Source: CAYNMC01 sp964398365
GTDB taxonomy: Bacteria > Patescibacteriota > Microgenomatia > UBA1400 > CAYNMC01
DNA: 50,153 bases
Reading direction: 5' to 3'
Assembly (NCBI GenBank): GCA_964398365.1
Contig: CAYNMC010000032.1
Span: 1 to 50,153 of the forward strand
Notes under the pieces: model-generated
What the model saw: the letters and a program-made list of their open reading frames with translations, nothing else
Databases searched by the model: none
Told to the model about the DNA's origin: nothing
Made by a program: the position numbers and the translations under genes
Shown: positions 1 through 7,464 of the stretch, piece after piece
Layout of the letters: every line of letters starts with the position of its first letter
How positions within the stretch are numbered: the stretch's first letter is position 1

Positions 1-99
1 ATCAGATAATTCTGGAGAGATTAATTTCATAAGGGTATTGTAGTTTCTCCAACTTAATTTAGGAAGAATATATCTTCTTCTGTCTGTTTCGTGACTCAT
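1..99 (-). CDS. possible partial ORF, 5' end only
   Basis: From an ATG at 99 the minus strand is open for 33 codons to the window edge, starting MSHETDRRRYILPKLSW. No strong ribosome binding site precedes it, and I recognise no family. The charged N-terminus could belong to a mobile-element or phage-type protein, but that is a guess. The fragment is too short to separate from chance. Confidence 0.22.
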   Translation of the reverse strand, partial: MSHETDRRRYILPKLSWRNYNTLMKLISPELSD

Positions 100-240
100 T
101 TCAGGAATATGATTATTCCGAAATGTATCGCGTCCTAAACATAAACCAAGTCTTAATACGATTTGGATTTATCAAATAAAGCCAAGAGTATATTTCTTGC
201 ACATTGAAAACTTGCGGATTGATAACCTTCTTTCTGATAA

Positions 241-294
241 GGGAGACCACAAGCATGGTTTTAACTGTTTGTGAAGCTATACCTGTGGTTTCCC
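241..294. other. strong stem-loop in leader of the 391 gene
   Basis: GGGAGACCACAAG at 241-253 can pair with CCTGTGGTTTCCC at 282-294 (about 12 pairs including G-U), leaving a 28-nt loop. It lies in the roughly 290-base non-coding stretch ahead of the gene at 391. No T-tract follows, so it is not a standard terminator; a structured leader or small RNA is possible. A Shine-Dalgarno-like AGGAGGTG at 310-317 has no usable ORF behind it. I see nothing else in 100-390. Confidence 0.4.
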
Positions 295-390
295 AAGTTA
301 AAAAAAGAAAGGAGGTGCTTCTATTTTAACAGAGAGATAGAGGAGTAGCAGATAGGTTTAAGAAACTTACACAATAGAGGAGGAAAGAAA

Positions 391-786
391 ATGTTGCTAA
401 TAGGTTTTTTCATTGCTTTGTTAACGTTAGACCTAGATAAAGTTGTTTTGTTTCAGAAAGGAGTGCTAAACGCAAGTATTCTGGTTTTTTGTATTTTGTT
501 TGTGGTTTTCCTGCGGATTTTCCGACGCTACGCGAGAGGCTTTGGCGGGAGAAAAACTGCATGGTTACTCAGAGTAGGCCTTTACGGATTCCCTATTACC
601 GGTTTCTGGTTAATCTGGGAGTCAATTTGGCAACTACTTATGGAGGAACTAAAGAAGGGGGTTGTTATTACTGTTACTGATCTAACCCGCTTCCTTGTAG
701 TGTCTGGGTTGATGTCGGGGATTAGCACGGGATGGCCTATGGTGCTGCTCCTTTTAGTACTTCGTCCGAGAGTCTCAGGACTATGA
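391..786 (+). CDS. small multi-span membrane protein, unknown
   Basis: 131 residues. The start is supported by GAGGAGG about 10 bases before the ATG. Hydrophobic stretches lie at about residues 1-12, 28-42, 60-80 and 98-128, separated by basic segments (RIFRRYARGFGGRK), so three or four membrane spans are likely. I recognise no family or motif. It stands alone between two non-coding stretches carrying hairpins, and its local composition is less AT-rich than the rest of the window, which could mean recent acquisition. The strong ribosome binding site is the main argument that it is real. Confidence 0.5.
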   Translation: MLLIGFFIALLTLDLDKVVLFQKGVLNASILVFCILFVVFLRIFRRYARGFGGRKTAWLLRVGLYGFPITGFWLIWESIWQLLMEELKKGVVITVTDLTRFLVVSGLMSGISTGWPMVLLLLVLRPRVSGL

Positions 787-920
787 AGCAAGATTATTAA
801 CGAAAGACCATCATAGCTATCCCAGAAATGGCGTAAATCTCTGGTTTGTGGTGTCTGTCCGCGAGTGATAAAAAGTCGCAAGAAAATGTGCCTGGAAGGT
901 AGGTTGAGATAGAAGATAAA

Positions 921-960
921 GTGGCTGCAAATAGCAGACTCTCAAGTGGTTTACAGCCAC
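921..960. other. hairpin in non-coding stretch 787-1117
   Basis: GTGGCTGCAAA at 921-931 pairs with TTTACAGCCAC at 950-960 (10 of 11 positions), with an 18-base loop. It lies in a stretch of over 300 bases without a convincing gene. The minus-strand ORF at 817-1089 has no ribosome binding site and no recognisable content. The hairpin has no T-tract, so a structured RNA is as likely as anything else. Confidence 0.3.
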
Positions 961-1117
961 ACTAACTTTTATCAACACGATATCTTTCAAGCGCTTTTCT
1001 TTTCTGGAAGGCTTTATAGAATAATGTTCACTAGAGGAATCATAAATAAACAACTCTGATATGGCAACAGAAATAGTATGATTTATCAATCATGAATTTA
1101 TCTGAAAATCGTCACTA

Positions 1118-1303
1118 TTAAGAATCTAAAAATTTAAAAAAGTAATATCTCCAAGTTGGAAAAACTGTTCTAGAATTTTGTATCTCTGATGCGCGATGGG
1201 CTGCCTCCATGATATTCCTGACGAAAATGACATTTGGCGGTAATGATATTCCGTTTCTTTGCATTAAACTTTCAACGTCCGGCACGCCGTATTTTCTCGT
1301 CAA
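1118..1303 (-). CDS. doubtful 61-residue ORF
   Basis: Open frame from a TTG start, 61 residues, beginning MTRKYGVPDVESLMQ. The amino-acid composition is plausible for a protein, but there is no ribosome binding site. A terminator-like hairpin for the same strand (AACTGTC/GACAGTT followed by four Ts, around 1304-1325) sits directly in front of the start, which argues against transcription into it. No family recognised; it may be a decayed remnant. Confidence 0.22.
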   Translation of the reverse strand: MTRKYGVPDVESLMQRNGISLPPNVIFVRNIMEAAHRASEIQNSRTVFPTWRYYFFKFLDS

Positions 1304-1412
1304 AAAACTGTCACCGCAGACAGTTCTCTACCCAAAACATGAGGTACGCTGTTCACCGTGGCTAAGCACAGCGCTTTGGCAGTGTATAATAAAAAATAAG
1401 GAGGTGAAAAAA

Positions 1413-1718
1413 ATGAGAGGGTTTTTTGAGTTTATAAGAGAACAGGGCATTGTTGGTCTGGCTCTCGGGTTTATTCTTGGTGGTGCGGTTTCTAAACTGG
1501 TAACTTCTTTAGTTAATGATATTGTTAATCCTTTACTGGGAATATTTTTGGGTATGGCGGGTAATTTGACCTCTCTTGTTATTAAAATTGGTCCAGTTAA
1601 AATCATGCTTGGCAGTTTTATCGCCAACTTAATTGATTTTTTGGTTATTGCCTTTGTGGTTTATTTTGTATTTAAGGTTTTGGGAATTGAAAAATTAGAC
1701 AAGAAAAAAAATAAATAA
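1413..1718 (+). CDS. mscL: MscL-type mechanosensitive channel, short form
   Basis: 101 residues; an inner-membrane pore that opens under membrane tension to release solutes on hypo-osmotic shock. The family's N-terminal signature is present: a short amphipathic start (MRGFFEFIREQGIVGLALG), then the glycine/alanine-rich first span with VNDIVNPLLG at its end, a short loop, a second span (about 70-90) and a lysine-rich tail. Typical bacterial MscL is about 130-150 residues; here the periplasmic loop and C-terminal helix are reduced. The start at 1413 is preferred over an upstream one because AGGAGGTG precedes it by 7 bases and the family homology begins here. Confidence 0.85.
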   Translation: MRGFFEFIREQGIVGLALGFILGGAVSKLVTSLVNDIVNPLLGIFLGMAGNLTSLVIKIGPVKIMLGSFIANLIDFLVIAFVVYFVFKVLGIEKLDKKKNK

Positions 1719-1838
1719 AACTTAATTTATTGAACTTTAAAATCTTTCTCTCTTTTTTTGCAGTGGCGAATGAGAGTGTTTGGTGAGCGAAGAGAAAAGT
1801 CTTGAGAAACTACAATTTAGTATAATGAGTAAGGAGAT

Positions 1839-2399
1839 ATGCTTAAGAAAATTCATTGGCGATATAAAAATCTAATAATAGTCGTTTTCAGTTTTGGTTT
1901 TGCCATTCTCCTTTCTCGAATTGAAGCTTTTCATAATTTTTTGCTTCATCTTGGTGGTTTTGGTTATTTGGGTGCCTTTTTTGCCGGCATGCTTTTTGTT
2001 TCCACTTTCACGGTGGCGACGAGTGCCCTAATTTTGCTGACGCTTGCCGAAACTTTATCGCCCTTAGAAATAGGTTTAATTGCCGGATTGGGAGCAGTTG
2101 TGGGTGATATGACAATTTTTCATTTAATAAAAGATAACTTATCAGAAGAAATTAAAGAGATTTACACTCGTCTTGACAGGAAAAAACATCTTCAAAAATT
2201 ATTCAGCTCTAAATATTTTAGCTGGACTTTGCCAATTATTGGTGCCTTTATTATTGCTTTGCCTTTACCCGATGAGCTAGGTATCAGTTTACTTGGTTTA
2301 TCAAGACTGAAAACGTTAAAGTTTATTTTTTTGTCTTATTGTTTAAATTCTTTGGGTATTTTTTTGGTAGTCTCGACATCTTTCTTTATTAAGCCATAA
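1839..2399 (+). CDS. multi-span membrane protein, possibly DedA/VTT-like
   Basis: 186 residues with about five hydrophobic segments (roughly 12-28, 40-66, 74-95, 125-145, 155-183) and a charged cytoplasmic loop (DNLSEEIKEIYTRLDRKKHL) in the middle. The layout and the glycine-rich segment AGLGAVVGDMTIF resemble small DedA/SNARE-associated-type transporters, but no diagnostic motif is certain. AAGGAGAT precedes the ATG and a TATAAT box lies at 1821-1826. It ends 9 bases before the P-type ATPase gene, so the two are probably cotranscribed; a role in ion handling next to that pump is inference. Confidence 0.65.
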   Translation: MLKKIHWRYKNLIIVVFSFGFAILLSRIEAFHNFLLHLGGFGYLGAFFAGMLFVSTFTVATSALILLTLAETLSPLEIGLIAGLGAVVGDMTIFHLIKDNLSEEIKEIYTRLDRKKHLQKLFSSKYFSWTLPIIGAFIIALPLPDELGISLLGLSRLKTLKFIFLSYCLNSLGIFLVVSTSFFIKP

Positions 2400-2408
2400 A
2401 GAAATTTT

Positions 2409-4850
2409 ATGTTTCCTGTTGATCAAGGTTTATCAAATGATGAGGTTGGAAAAAGACGCAAGCAGTATGGCTTAAATGTTTTGCCGGAGAAACCACCGCC
2501 AAGTGCTTTCTTTCTTATTATCCAGCAATTAAAAAATCCCCTAATCTATGTTTTGCTTTTGGCTGCTTTCGTGACTTTTATTATTGGTCATTATCCTGAC
2601 ACTATAATTATTTTTTTAGCAGTATTTATTAATACTTTATTAGGTTTTATTCAAGAAAGTAGAGCTTCTCAGGCCTTGTATGCCCTTAAACGCTATCTTA
2701 CCCAGAAGGCCATAGTGATTCGCGAAGGAAAGAGACTGAGTATCGAGATTTCCCAGGTTGTTCCGGGTGATATTATTGTTCTCAATCAAGGTGTAAAAGT
2801 CCCCGCTGACGGTAAGCTTATTTTTAGCAATCGCCTTTATCTTGATGAAGCAATACTTACCGGCGAAAGTTTACCCGTAAGTAAAAATAAAGAAGAAAGG
2901 GTATTTATGGGTACGACCGTCGTTTCAGGTCAAGGAATAATGATAGCAGAGTACACCGGTAAAACAACCAAGATAGGAGCCATTGCCGGTAGAATTCAGG
3001 AAGTTGAAGAAGATACACCTTTACAAAGACAACTGAAAAATTTTAGTAAGCAATTGGTGGTGATTGTGAGTGTGCTTACTAGTGTCGTATTTTTTCTTGG
3101 TATTTTATACCAATTTAGTTTGCGAGAGATATTTATTACTTCTGTGGCTTTGGCTGTTTCCAGTATTCCTGAAGGTCTTTTAGTTTCACTTACCGTGGTA
3201 TTAGCTATCGGCATGCAAAAAATCTTGAAACACCGCGGTTTGGTAAGAAGGTTATCAGCCGCCGAGACCCTCGGCGGGGTGACGGTAATTTGTGTTGATA
3301 AAACCGGAACGTTAACTGAAGGAAAAATGACCGTGGTTGACCATTTTGGTGATGAAAGAAAACTGGCAGAACAAGTACTTTTGGCCAATGATTTAGATGA
3401 TCCCATTGTGATTGCCGCTTTTGAATGGGGGCGAACGATTATTAAAAATTTTGTTGCCGAACACCAAAGATTGGATAGTTTACCTTTTTCCCCTAAAGAA
3501 AAATTCTTTGCGAGTCTTAATAAGTGGTCTAACCGCAATAATATGCTTTTTGTTAACGGCGCACCTGAACTTTTGCTGCGTTGGGCAAACTTAAAGGCGG
3601 AAGAAAAAAGGGAAGTCATTTTAACAATTGAAAATTTAAGCAAACAAGGTAAAAGAATTATCGGTTTTGCTAGGAAAGAAGTGCCTTTGACTAAAAAAAG
3701 GTTGGTGGTTGCCGATGTTAAAAAGGGTTTAAATTGGGTTGGGATGATGGCTTTTTCAGATCCAGTCAGAATAGGAGTGAAAGAAGCCTTTGAAAAAGCA
3801 ACCGCCGCCGGTATCAAAATCACCGTTATTACCGGCGACTATCCACGCACTTCTGAATTTGTTTTGAAAGAATTGGGTATTACCGTTGGAAAGAAAGAAA
3901 TAATAACCGGAGAGGAATTGGCAAAGCTGACTACCGAGCAATTAGCCGCTAAGGTTAAGTCAATAAAATTATTTGCGAGGACGACACCAGATCAAAAATT
4001 GAAAATTGTTGAGGCAATGAAGAAAAATGGTGAAGTGGTGGCAATGATGGGTGATGGTATCAATGACGCTCCAGCCCTCCATCAGGCTGATATCGGAATT
4101 GTGGTGGCCGAGGCAACCGATGTCGCTAAAGAATCAGCAGATTTAGTGCTTCTTGATTCTAATTTTTCAACCATCGTTAGGGCAATAGAAGAAGGCAGAG
4201 CGATATTTGAAAACATCAGAAAAATAATTTTGTATCTTCTCAGTGATGCCTTTGCGGAAATTATCGTTGTTATTGGAGGTATTACCTTGGGTTTACCTTT
4301 ACCGATCACTGCCGTACAAATATTATGGATAAATTTAATTTCCGATGGTTTTCCCAATTTGAGTTTAACGATTGATCCTAAAAGGGCCGATTTGATGAAG
4401 GAAAAACCGCGGTCACCGACTGAACGCTTAGTTAATAAATGGATGATTACTTTAATCGGCCTAGTGAGCTTTGTTGCTGGTTTGCTGACGCTGCTATCTT
4501 TTATTTTTGTTTATAAAATTACCGGTGATTTAATTACTGCCCGTTCGATGGCCTTTCTTACCTTAGGTTTAAACTCTCTGGCTTATGTTTTTTCGGTAAG
4601 AGCGCTAATGGTCCCTTTTTGGAAAAATCATTTATTTGAGAATAGCTGGTTAATTTTGGCAGTAATTGCTGGCTTTATTTTGCAAGTTTTACCATTTTCC
4701 AACTCATTTTTAAGACAATTTTTTGCTTTAAATAAACTGAGTTTACTTTATTGGTTTATTGCCATCGTTTTTTCCCTGGTGATGTTTTTTGTTGTTGAGG
4801 CCTTTAAATTAAGCTACCGCTTGAAAATAGTGAAAAAATGGTTGCGATAG
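2409..4850 (+). CDS. P2-type cation-transporting ATPase
   Basis: 813 residues, full length for a P2 pump. It couples ATP hydrolysis to export of a cation, probably Ca2+-like given the M4 motif. Domains in order: cation-ATPase N-terminal segment (about 5-30), M1-M2, actuator domain with TGES (about 151-154), M3-M4 with SSIPEGL, phosphorylation motif DKTGTLTEG with the acceptor Asp at residue 297, a compact nucleotide-binding domain, hinge motif GDGINDAPAL, then M5-M10 including LWINLISDGFPNLSL. The IPEG motif in M4 and the N/D residues in M6 fit the SERCA/PMR1 group, but the ion cannot be fixed by eye. No metal-binding N-terminal domain is present. It forms a pair with the membrane protein upstream. 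Confidence 0.9.
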   Translation: MFPVDQGLSNDEVGKRRKQYGLNVLPEKPPPSAFFLIIQQLKNPLIYVLLLAAFVTFIIGHYPDTIIIFLAVFINTLLGFIQESRASQALYALKRYLTQKAIVIREGKRLSIEISQVVPGDIIVLNQGVKVPADGKLIFSNRLYLDEAILTGESLPVSKNKEERVFMGTTVVSGQGIMIAEYTGKTTKIGAIAGRIQEVEEDTPLQRQLKNFSKQLVVIVSVLTSVVFFLGILYQFSLREIFITSVALAVSSIPEGLLVSLTVVLAIGMQKILKHRGLVRRLSAAETLGGVTVICVDKTGTLTEGKMTVVDHFGDERKLAEQVLLANDLDDPIVIAAFEWGRTIIKNFVAEHQRLDSLPFSPKEKFFASLNKWSNRNNMLFVNGAPELLLRWANLKAEEKREVILTIENLSKQGKRIIGFARKEVPLTKKRLVVADVKKGLNWVGMMAFSDPVRIGVKEAFEKATAAGIKITVITGDYPRTSEFVLKELGITVGKKEIITGEELAKLTTEQLAAKVKSIKLFARTTPDQKLKIVEAMKKNGEVVAMMGDGINDAPALHQADIGIVVAEATDVAKESADLVLLDSNFSTIVRAIEEGRAIFENIRKIILYLLSDAFAEIIVVIGGITLGLPLPITAVQILWINLISDGFPNLSLTIDPKRADLMKEKPRSPTERLVNKWMITLIGLVSFVAGLLTLLSFIFVYKITGDLITARSMAFLTLGLNSLAYVFSVRALMVPFWKNHLFENSWLILAVIAGFILQVLPFSNSFLRQFFALNKLSLLYWFIAIVFSLVMFFVVEAFKLSYRLKIVKKWLR

Positions 4851-5006
4851 TTTTATCAGCGGTATTGGTTTATTTTTTATTTCTTTCTTAATTCACTTTT
4901 TAAATTGGTAAAGAAAATATTTTTTTCCAGCAAGTCTGAGCCTGAAGGGTTTGGTTTTTTCAAACTTAATAACTCAAAGTGGTGTTATTAAAAAGATTTC
5001 TTTTTC

Positions 5007-6074
5007 TTAAAAGCCCGTAGCAATCTCGGCAATTTTCCAGATATCACCCACTTTTTCCAAAGTAAGCCAGCGGCTATTTTCGCCGTTCTGCCAGCCGTAA
5101 TAAGGAATTGGTGCCTTGACTGACTCTTGTTTCATTCTAACCTCTAAAGTTACTTTATAAATATGGCGGTTATCAGTCCAGGCTTCTTCATTGGCTTTTT
5201 CAATTTTTAAAATTTGCAGATCATTAAAGGCGGCAAATTGGACTGCCCAAGCTTGCCTTTCCGAATCGTTGTCTGTTTTCATCATCAAAGCTGCTTTCTC
5301 AGCATCGTCGGTGCCGAAAAAGCTAAAGAAATTGCGGATGATTTCTTCATCTTGAGGTAAATGAATAGTAGCGGTGTTATTTTTTTCAGAAGAAATATTT
5401 TGAGTTCTTTCTTGATTTTTATTTTGAATAAATTCTTTTAAATAAAAGGTAAAATCTTTAACAAATTTTAGGGATTCATCTTGAGTTAAGGTACTCCACC
5501 AAGTATTAATAATTACCTCCAGATTATCGGCTAAAAAAATTTCCAAACGGAGGAATCTTCCATTTTCATTGTAGACTAAATGGTGAGAAAAGGGGAGACT
5601 GTTGTCTTGTTTAACTTCTTCCTTGCTTAATTTATAAATATCTTTCAGTCCTTCAAGATTACCAGCAATAAAGCTAATCTGGATATTTTTGGGTGATTGA
5701 GGAGGTGTTCCATGCTCCACAGAGTAAGGTAATTGTTCTTGGCGGTATTCACAATAATACTCGGTGTATTTTTGGGTTTTGTTTAAGCCGGGCCTGATAT
5801 TCACAAATTGCTTTCCGGTTAACTCCTCAATTTTTTCTTTAGGAAAAAGCTGACAAACAGCGATTTCGCCTGAGAAAATTTGTGTATAATCTATTTTTGA
5901 AGCCTCTTGAGTTTTTTCTTCTTGGCCGGCGGGAGTTGATGTTTGCGTGGTGGTTTGACTTTGAATGGGTTTATTGGCTTTATTCTTGATAAATTTATTA
6001 CCTGAGAAAATGACTCCGCCGATAGCTAAAATAACAATTAAGATCGCTATAAAATAATTTTTCATCATTTTCAA
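5007..6074 (-). CDS. membrane-anchored extracytoplasmic protein, unknown
   Basis: 355 residues. One N-terminal membrane anchor (about 5-25) is followed by a Thr/Gln/Ser-rich linker (about 32-58) and then two folded-looking regions: residues about 62-215 with three or four cysteines (CQLFPKEKIEELTGKQF, YYCEYR), and a C-terminal alpha/beta part (about 240-355, starting DEEIIRNFFSFFGTDDAEKA) that resembles the NTF2-like/DUF4878 style of lipoprotein domain. No catalytic motif is visible. It is transcribed alone and convergently with the P-type ATPase. Function unknown; exposure on the outer face of the membrane is the safest statement. Confidence 0.75.
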   Translation of the reverse strand: MKMMKNYFIAILIVILAIGGVIFSGNKFIKNKANKPIQSQTTTQTSTPAGQEEKTQEASKIDYTQIFSGEIAVCQLFPKEKIEELTGKQFVNIRPGLNKTQKYTEYYCEYRQEQLPYSVEHGTPPQSPKNIQISFIAGNLEGLKDIYKLSKEEVKQDNSLPFSHHLVYNENGRFLRLEIFLADNLEVIINTWWSTLTQDESLKFVKDFTFYLKEFIQNKNQERTQNISSEKNNTATIHLPQDEEIIRNFFSFFGTDDAEKAALMMKTDNDSERQAWAVQFAAFNDLQILKIEKANEEAWTDNRHIYKVTLEVRMKQESVKAPIPYYGWQNGENSRWLTLEKVGDIWKIAEIATGF

Positions 6075-6153
6075 ATCTTGTAATTTCTTAATTTAAAAAA
6101 TTAATGAGAGTTATTGTATCGCTATTTCTAGGCTAAATCAATACTAAATCAAC

Positions 6154-6184
6154 ACCGGGTGTTGCCTCTTGAGGCAACACCGGT
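6154..6184. other. long inverted repeat
   Basis: ACCG plus GTGTTGCCTC (6154-6168) pairs with GAGGCAACAC plus CGGT (6171-6184): 14 pairs with one bulged G and almost no loop. It sits between two divergently oriented transcription units. No T-tract follows on either strand, so it is not a clear terminator. It could be a protein-binding palindrome or cruciform. Confidence 0.5.
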
Positions 6185-6228
6185 AGAGGTGACTGCTTTT
6201 AACTTTTAAAATTTTTCTTTAGAACCAG

Positions 6229-6291
6229 AGGTGTTAAGATTATATCACCTCCAAGGTGTTAAGGAAAAAGGTGTTAAGGAAAGGTGTTAAG
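6229..6291 (+). repeat. four short direct repeats of AGGTGTTAAG
   Basis: AGGTGTTAAG occurs at 6229-6238, 6254-6263, 6269-6278 and 6282-6291; the last three extend to AAGGTGTTAAGGA and follow each other closely. They lie about 100 bases upstream of the promoter of the 6464 operon. Iterated regulator sites or replication slippage are both possible. Confidence 0.55.
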
Positions 6292-6392
6292 GAGCTTCGC
6301 TTACTTTATATTTGATCGCCGTAGGTTTTTTAAAAGAAATATTTTTACTAAGGGATATTTCCTTAGATTTTTAACGAAGCTGATTTTAACTC

Positions 6393-6434
6393 TTGACAAA
6401 CCAATTTATTAATTTTATTATGAATAAGTATTCA
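6393..6434 (+). promoter_or_regulatory. promoter with ArsR/SmtB-type operator for the 6464 operon
   Basis: TTGACA at 6393-6398, a 17-base spacer, and TATTAT at 6416-6421 make a good sigma-70 promoter. Overlapping its 3' end is the 14-bp palindrome TGAATA-AG-TATTCA (6421-6434), which fits the TGAA-N6-TTCA pattern known for CzrA/SmtB-type repressors. The same pattern recurs at the arsR promoter (10235-10248), so control by that metal sensor is inferred. Confidence 0.6.
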
Positions 6435-6463
6435 ATATGAGACTAAGAAAGGAGTGAGAAAAA

Positions 6464-6715
6464 ATGCCAAGATTTGATGGAACAGGTCCTTTGGGACAAG
6501 GACCGTTTACTGGTAGAGGTTGGGGGCCTTGCGGTTTAGGTTTGTGGTGGCGAAGAAGATTTGGCGTGGGAGGAGGGATGGGTAGGTATTTTAAGTGGAA
6601 TTGGTCCCTTAGCCGCGACGACCAAAAGAAAGCTCTTGCCGAGTATAAGAAAGCTCTGGAAGAAGAGCTTGAGGATGTTAAAAAAGAGGAAGAAGTCTTA
6701 AATAAGGCCGAATAA
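6464..6715 (+). CDS. DUF5320-type small protein
   Basis: 83 residues. The N-terminus (MPRFDGTGPLGQGPFTGRGW) is the glycine-rich signature of DUF5320-type proteins, often found beside NifX-like and MinD-like genes in anaerobes. The second half is an acidic/basic helix (DDQKKALAEYKKALEEELED), probably a coiled coil. AAGGAGTGAG precedes the ATG. It is the first gene of a metal/redox operon; the biochemical role of the family is not known to me. Confidence 0.75.
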   Translation: MPRFDGTGPLGQGPFTGRGWGPCGLGLWWRRRFGVGGGMGRYFKWNWSLSRDDQKKALAEYKKALEEELEDVKKEEEVLNKAE

Positions 6716-6785
6716 ACAACTTTGTTTTCTTACCCCGATTTCATCGGAGCGGCTAAAATAAAATCATTCAAAAAGGAGATCATAA

Positions 6786-7124
6786 ATGAAATTAGCCCTT
6801 AGTTCTTTGGGGAAAGATGTTAATAGTAAACTTAGCGAGGTATTTGGTAGGTGCCCATATTTTATATTGGTAGAGATTGAAAATAATAAAATCCAAAAAA
6901 CTGAAGCAATAGAAAATAAAAGCGCTAGCCAGCAAGGCGGAGCGGGAATTGCCAGCGCACAAATGGTAGCCGAGAAAAATGCAGGCGTAGTTATTGCCAG
7001 AACTGTTGGTCCAAGAGCCTTAGATGTCTTAAAACAATTTAATATTGAAGTTTATAGCGGTAAGGGCTTAGTAAAGGAAGTTATCCAAAAATTTATCGAG
7101 GGAAAACTTAAGAAAATTCAATAA
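6786..7124 (+). CDS. NifX/NifB-type dinitrogenase Fe-Mo cofactor domain protein
   Basis: 112 residues, a single RNase H-like fold domain of the dinitrogenase iron-molybdenum cofactor biosynthesis family. Signature parts: the N-terminal strand KLALSSLGKDVNSKLSEVFGRCPYF and the GG/GAGIASAQMVAEKNAGVVIA region followed by GPRALDVLKQFNIEVYSG. Stand-alone members occur widely outside nitrogen fixation and bind iron-sulfur or metal clusters. No nitrogenase genes are in the window, so a metal-cluster chaperone role beside the MinD-like remnant and the CDF transporter is the better inference. AAGGAGAT precedes the ATG. Confidence 0.85.
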   Translation: MKLALSSLGKDVNSKLSEVFGRCPYFILVEIENNKIQKTEAIENKSASQQGGAGIASAQMVAEKNAGVVIARTVGPRALDVLKQFNIEVYSGKGLVKEVIQKFIEGKLKKIQ

Positions 7125-7129
7125 TATAG

Positions 7130-7459
7130 ATGATAAAAATAGTAATTCCTACTAATACTTTTTATATTGTGACTGTAACCGAGCCAACACCATCGGCTCT
7201 TTTTGATTTAAAAAGAGTTTTATATCTTGCTAACCATTTTGGGATTAAACACGGAATTGTCATCAATAAATTTGATTTGGCGGAAAATTTTTATAAAAAA
7301 ATAGAGAAATTCGCCAAGGAAAACAATATTTTAATTCTCGGAAAAATTCCTTACAGAAAAGATTTTGTTAACTCAACTATTAAAATGAAGCCGGTGGTTG
7401 AAATAAATCCTGAATACAAAGAAATATTTCGAAAAATTATTAATAAAATAAAAGTTTAA
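7130..7459 (+). pseudogene. C-terminal remnant of a MinD-superfamily P-loop ATPase
   Basis: 109 residues that match only the end of a MinD-type ATPase with a ferredoxin insert (COG1149-like): VTEPTPSALFDLKRVLYLA, then HGIVINKFDLA (the NKxD-like base-recognition strand) and the C-terminal helices. Full members are about 280 residues and start with a Walker A motif, followed by two 4Fe-4S motifs; all of that is missing. The first ten residues (MIKIVIPTNT) look like non-homologous sequence placed in front by a deletion. The frame is intact and sits 5 bases after the NifX-like gene, so it may still be translated, but it cannot bind ATP in the usual way. Confidence 0.65.
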
Positions 7460-7464
7460 TTAAA

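Noticed and set aside
817..1089. minus-strand 90-codon ORF
   Set aside because: No ribosome binding site, no protein-family features, and a perfect-looking hairpin inside it; more likely chance in non-coding DNA.
2996..3823. 275-codon ORF opposite the P-type ATPase gene
   Set aside because: It lies entirely antisense to a fully conserved ATPase and its translation shows no recognisable family.
6229..6291. possible CRISPR array
   Set aside because: Repeats are only about 10-13 bases with spacers from 3 to 15 bases, and no cas gene is nearby.
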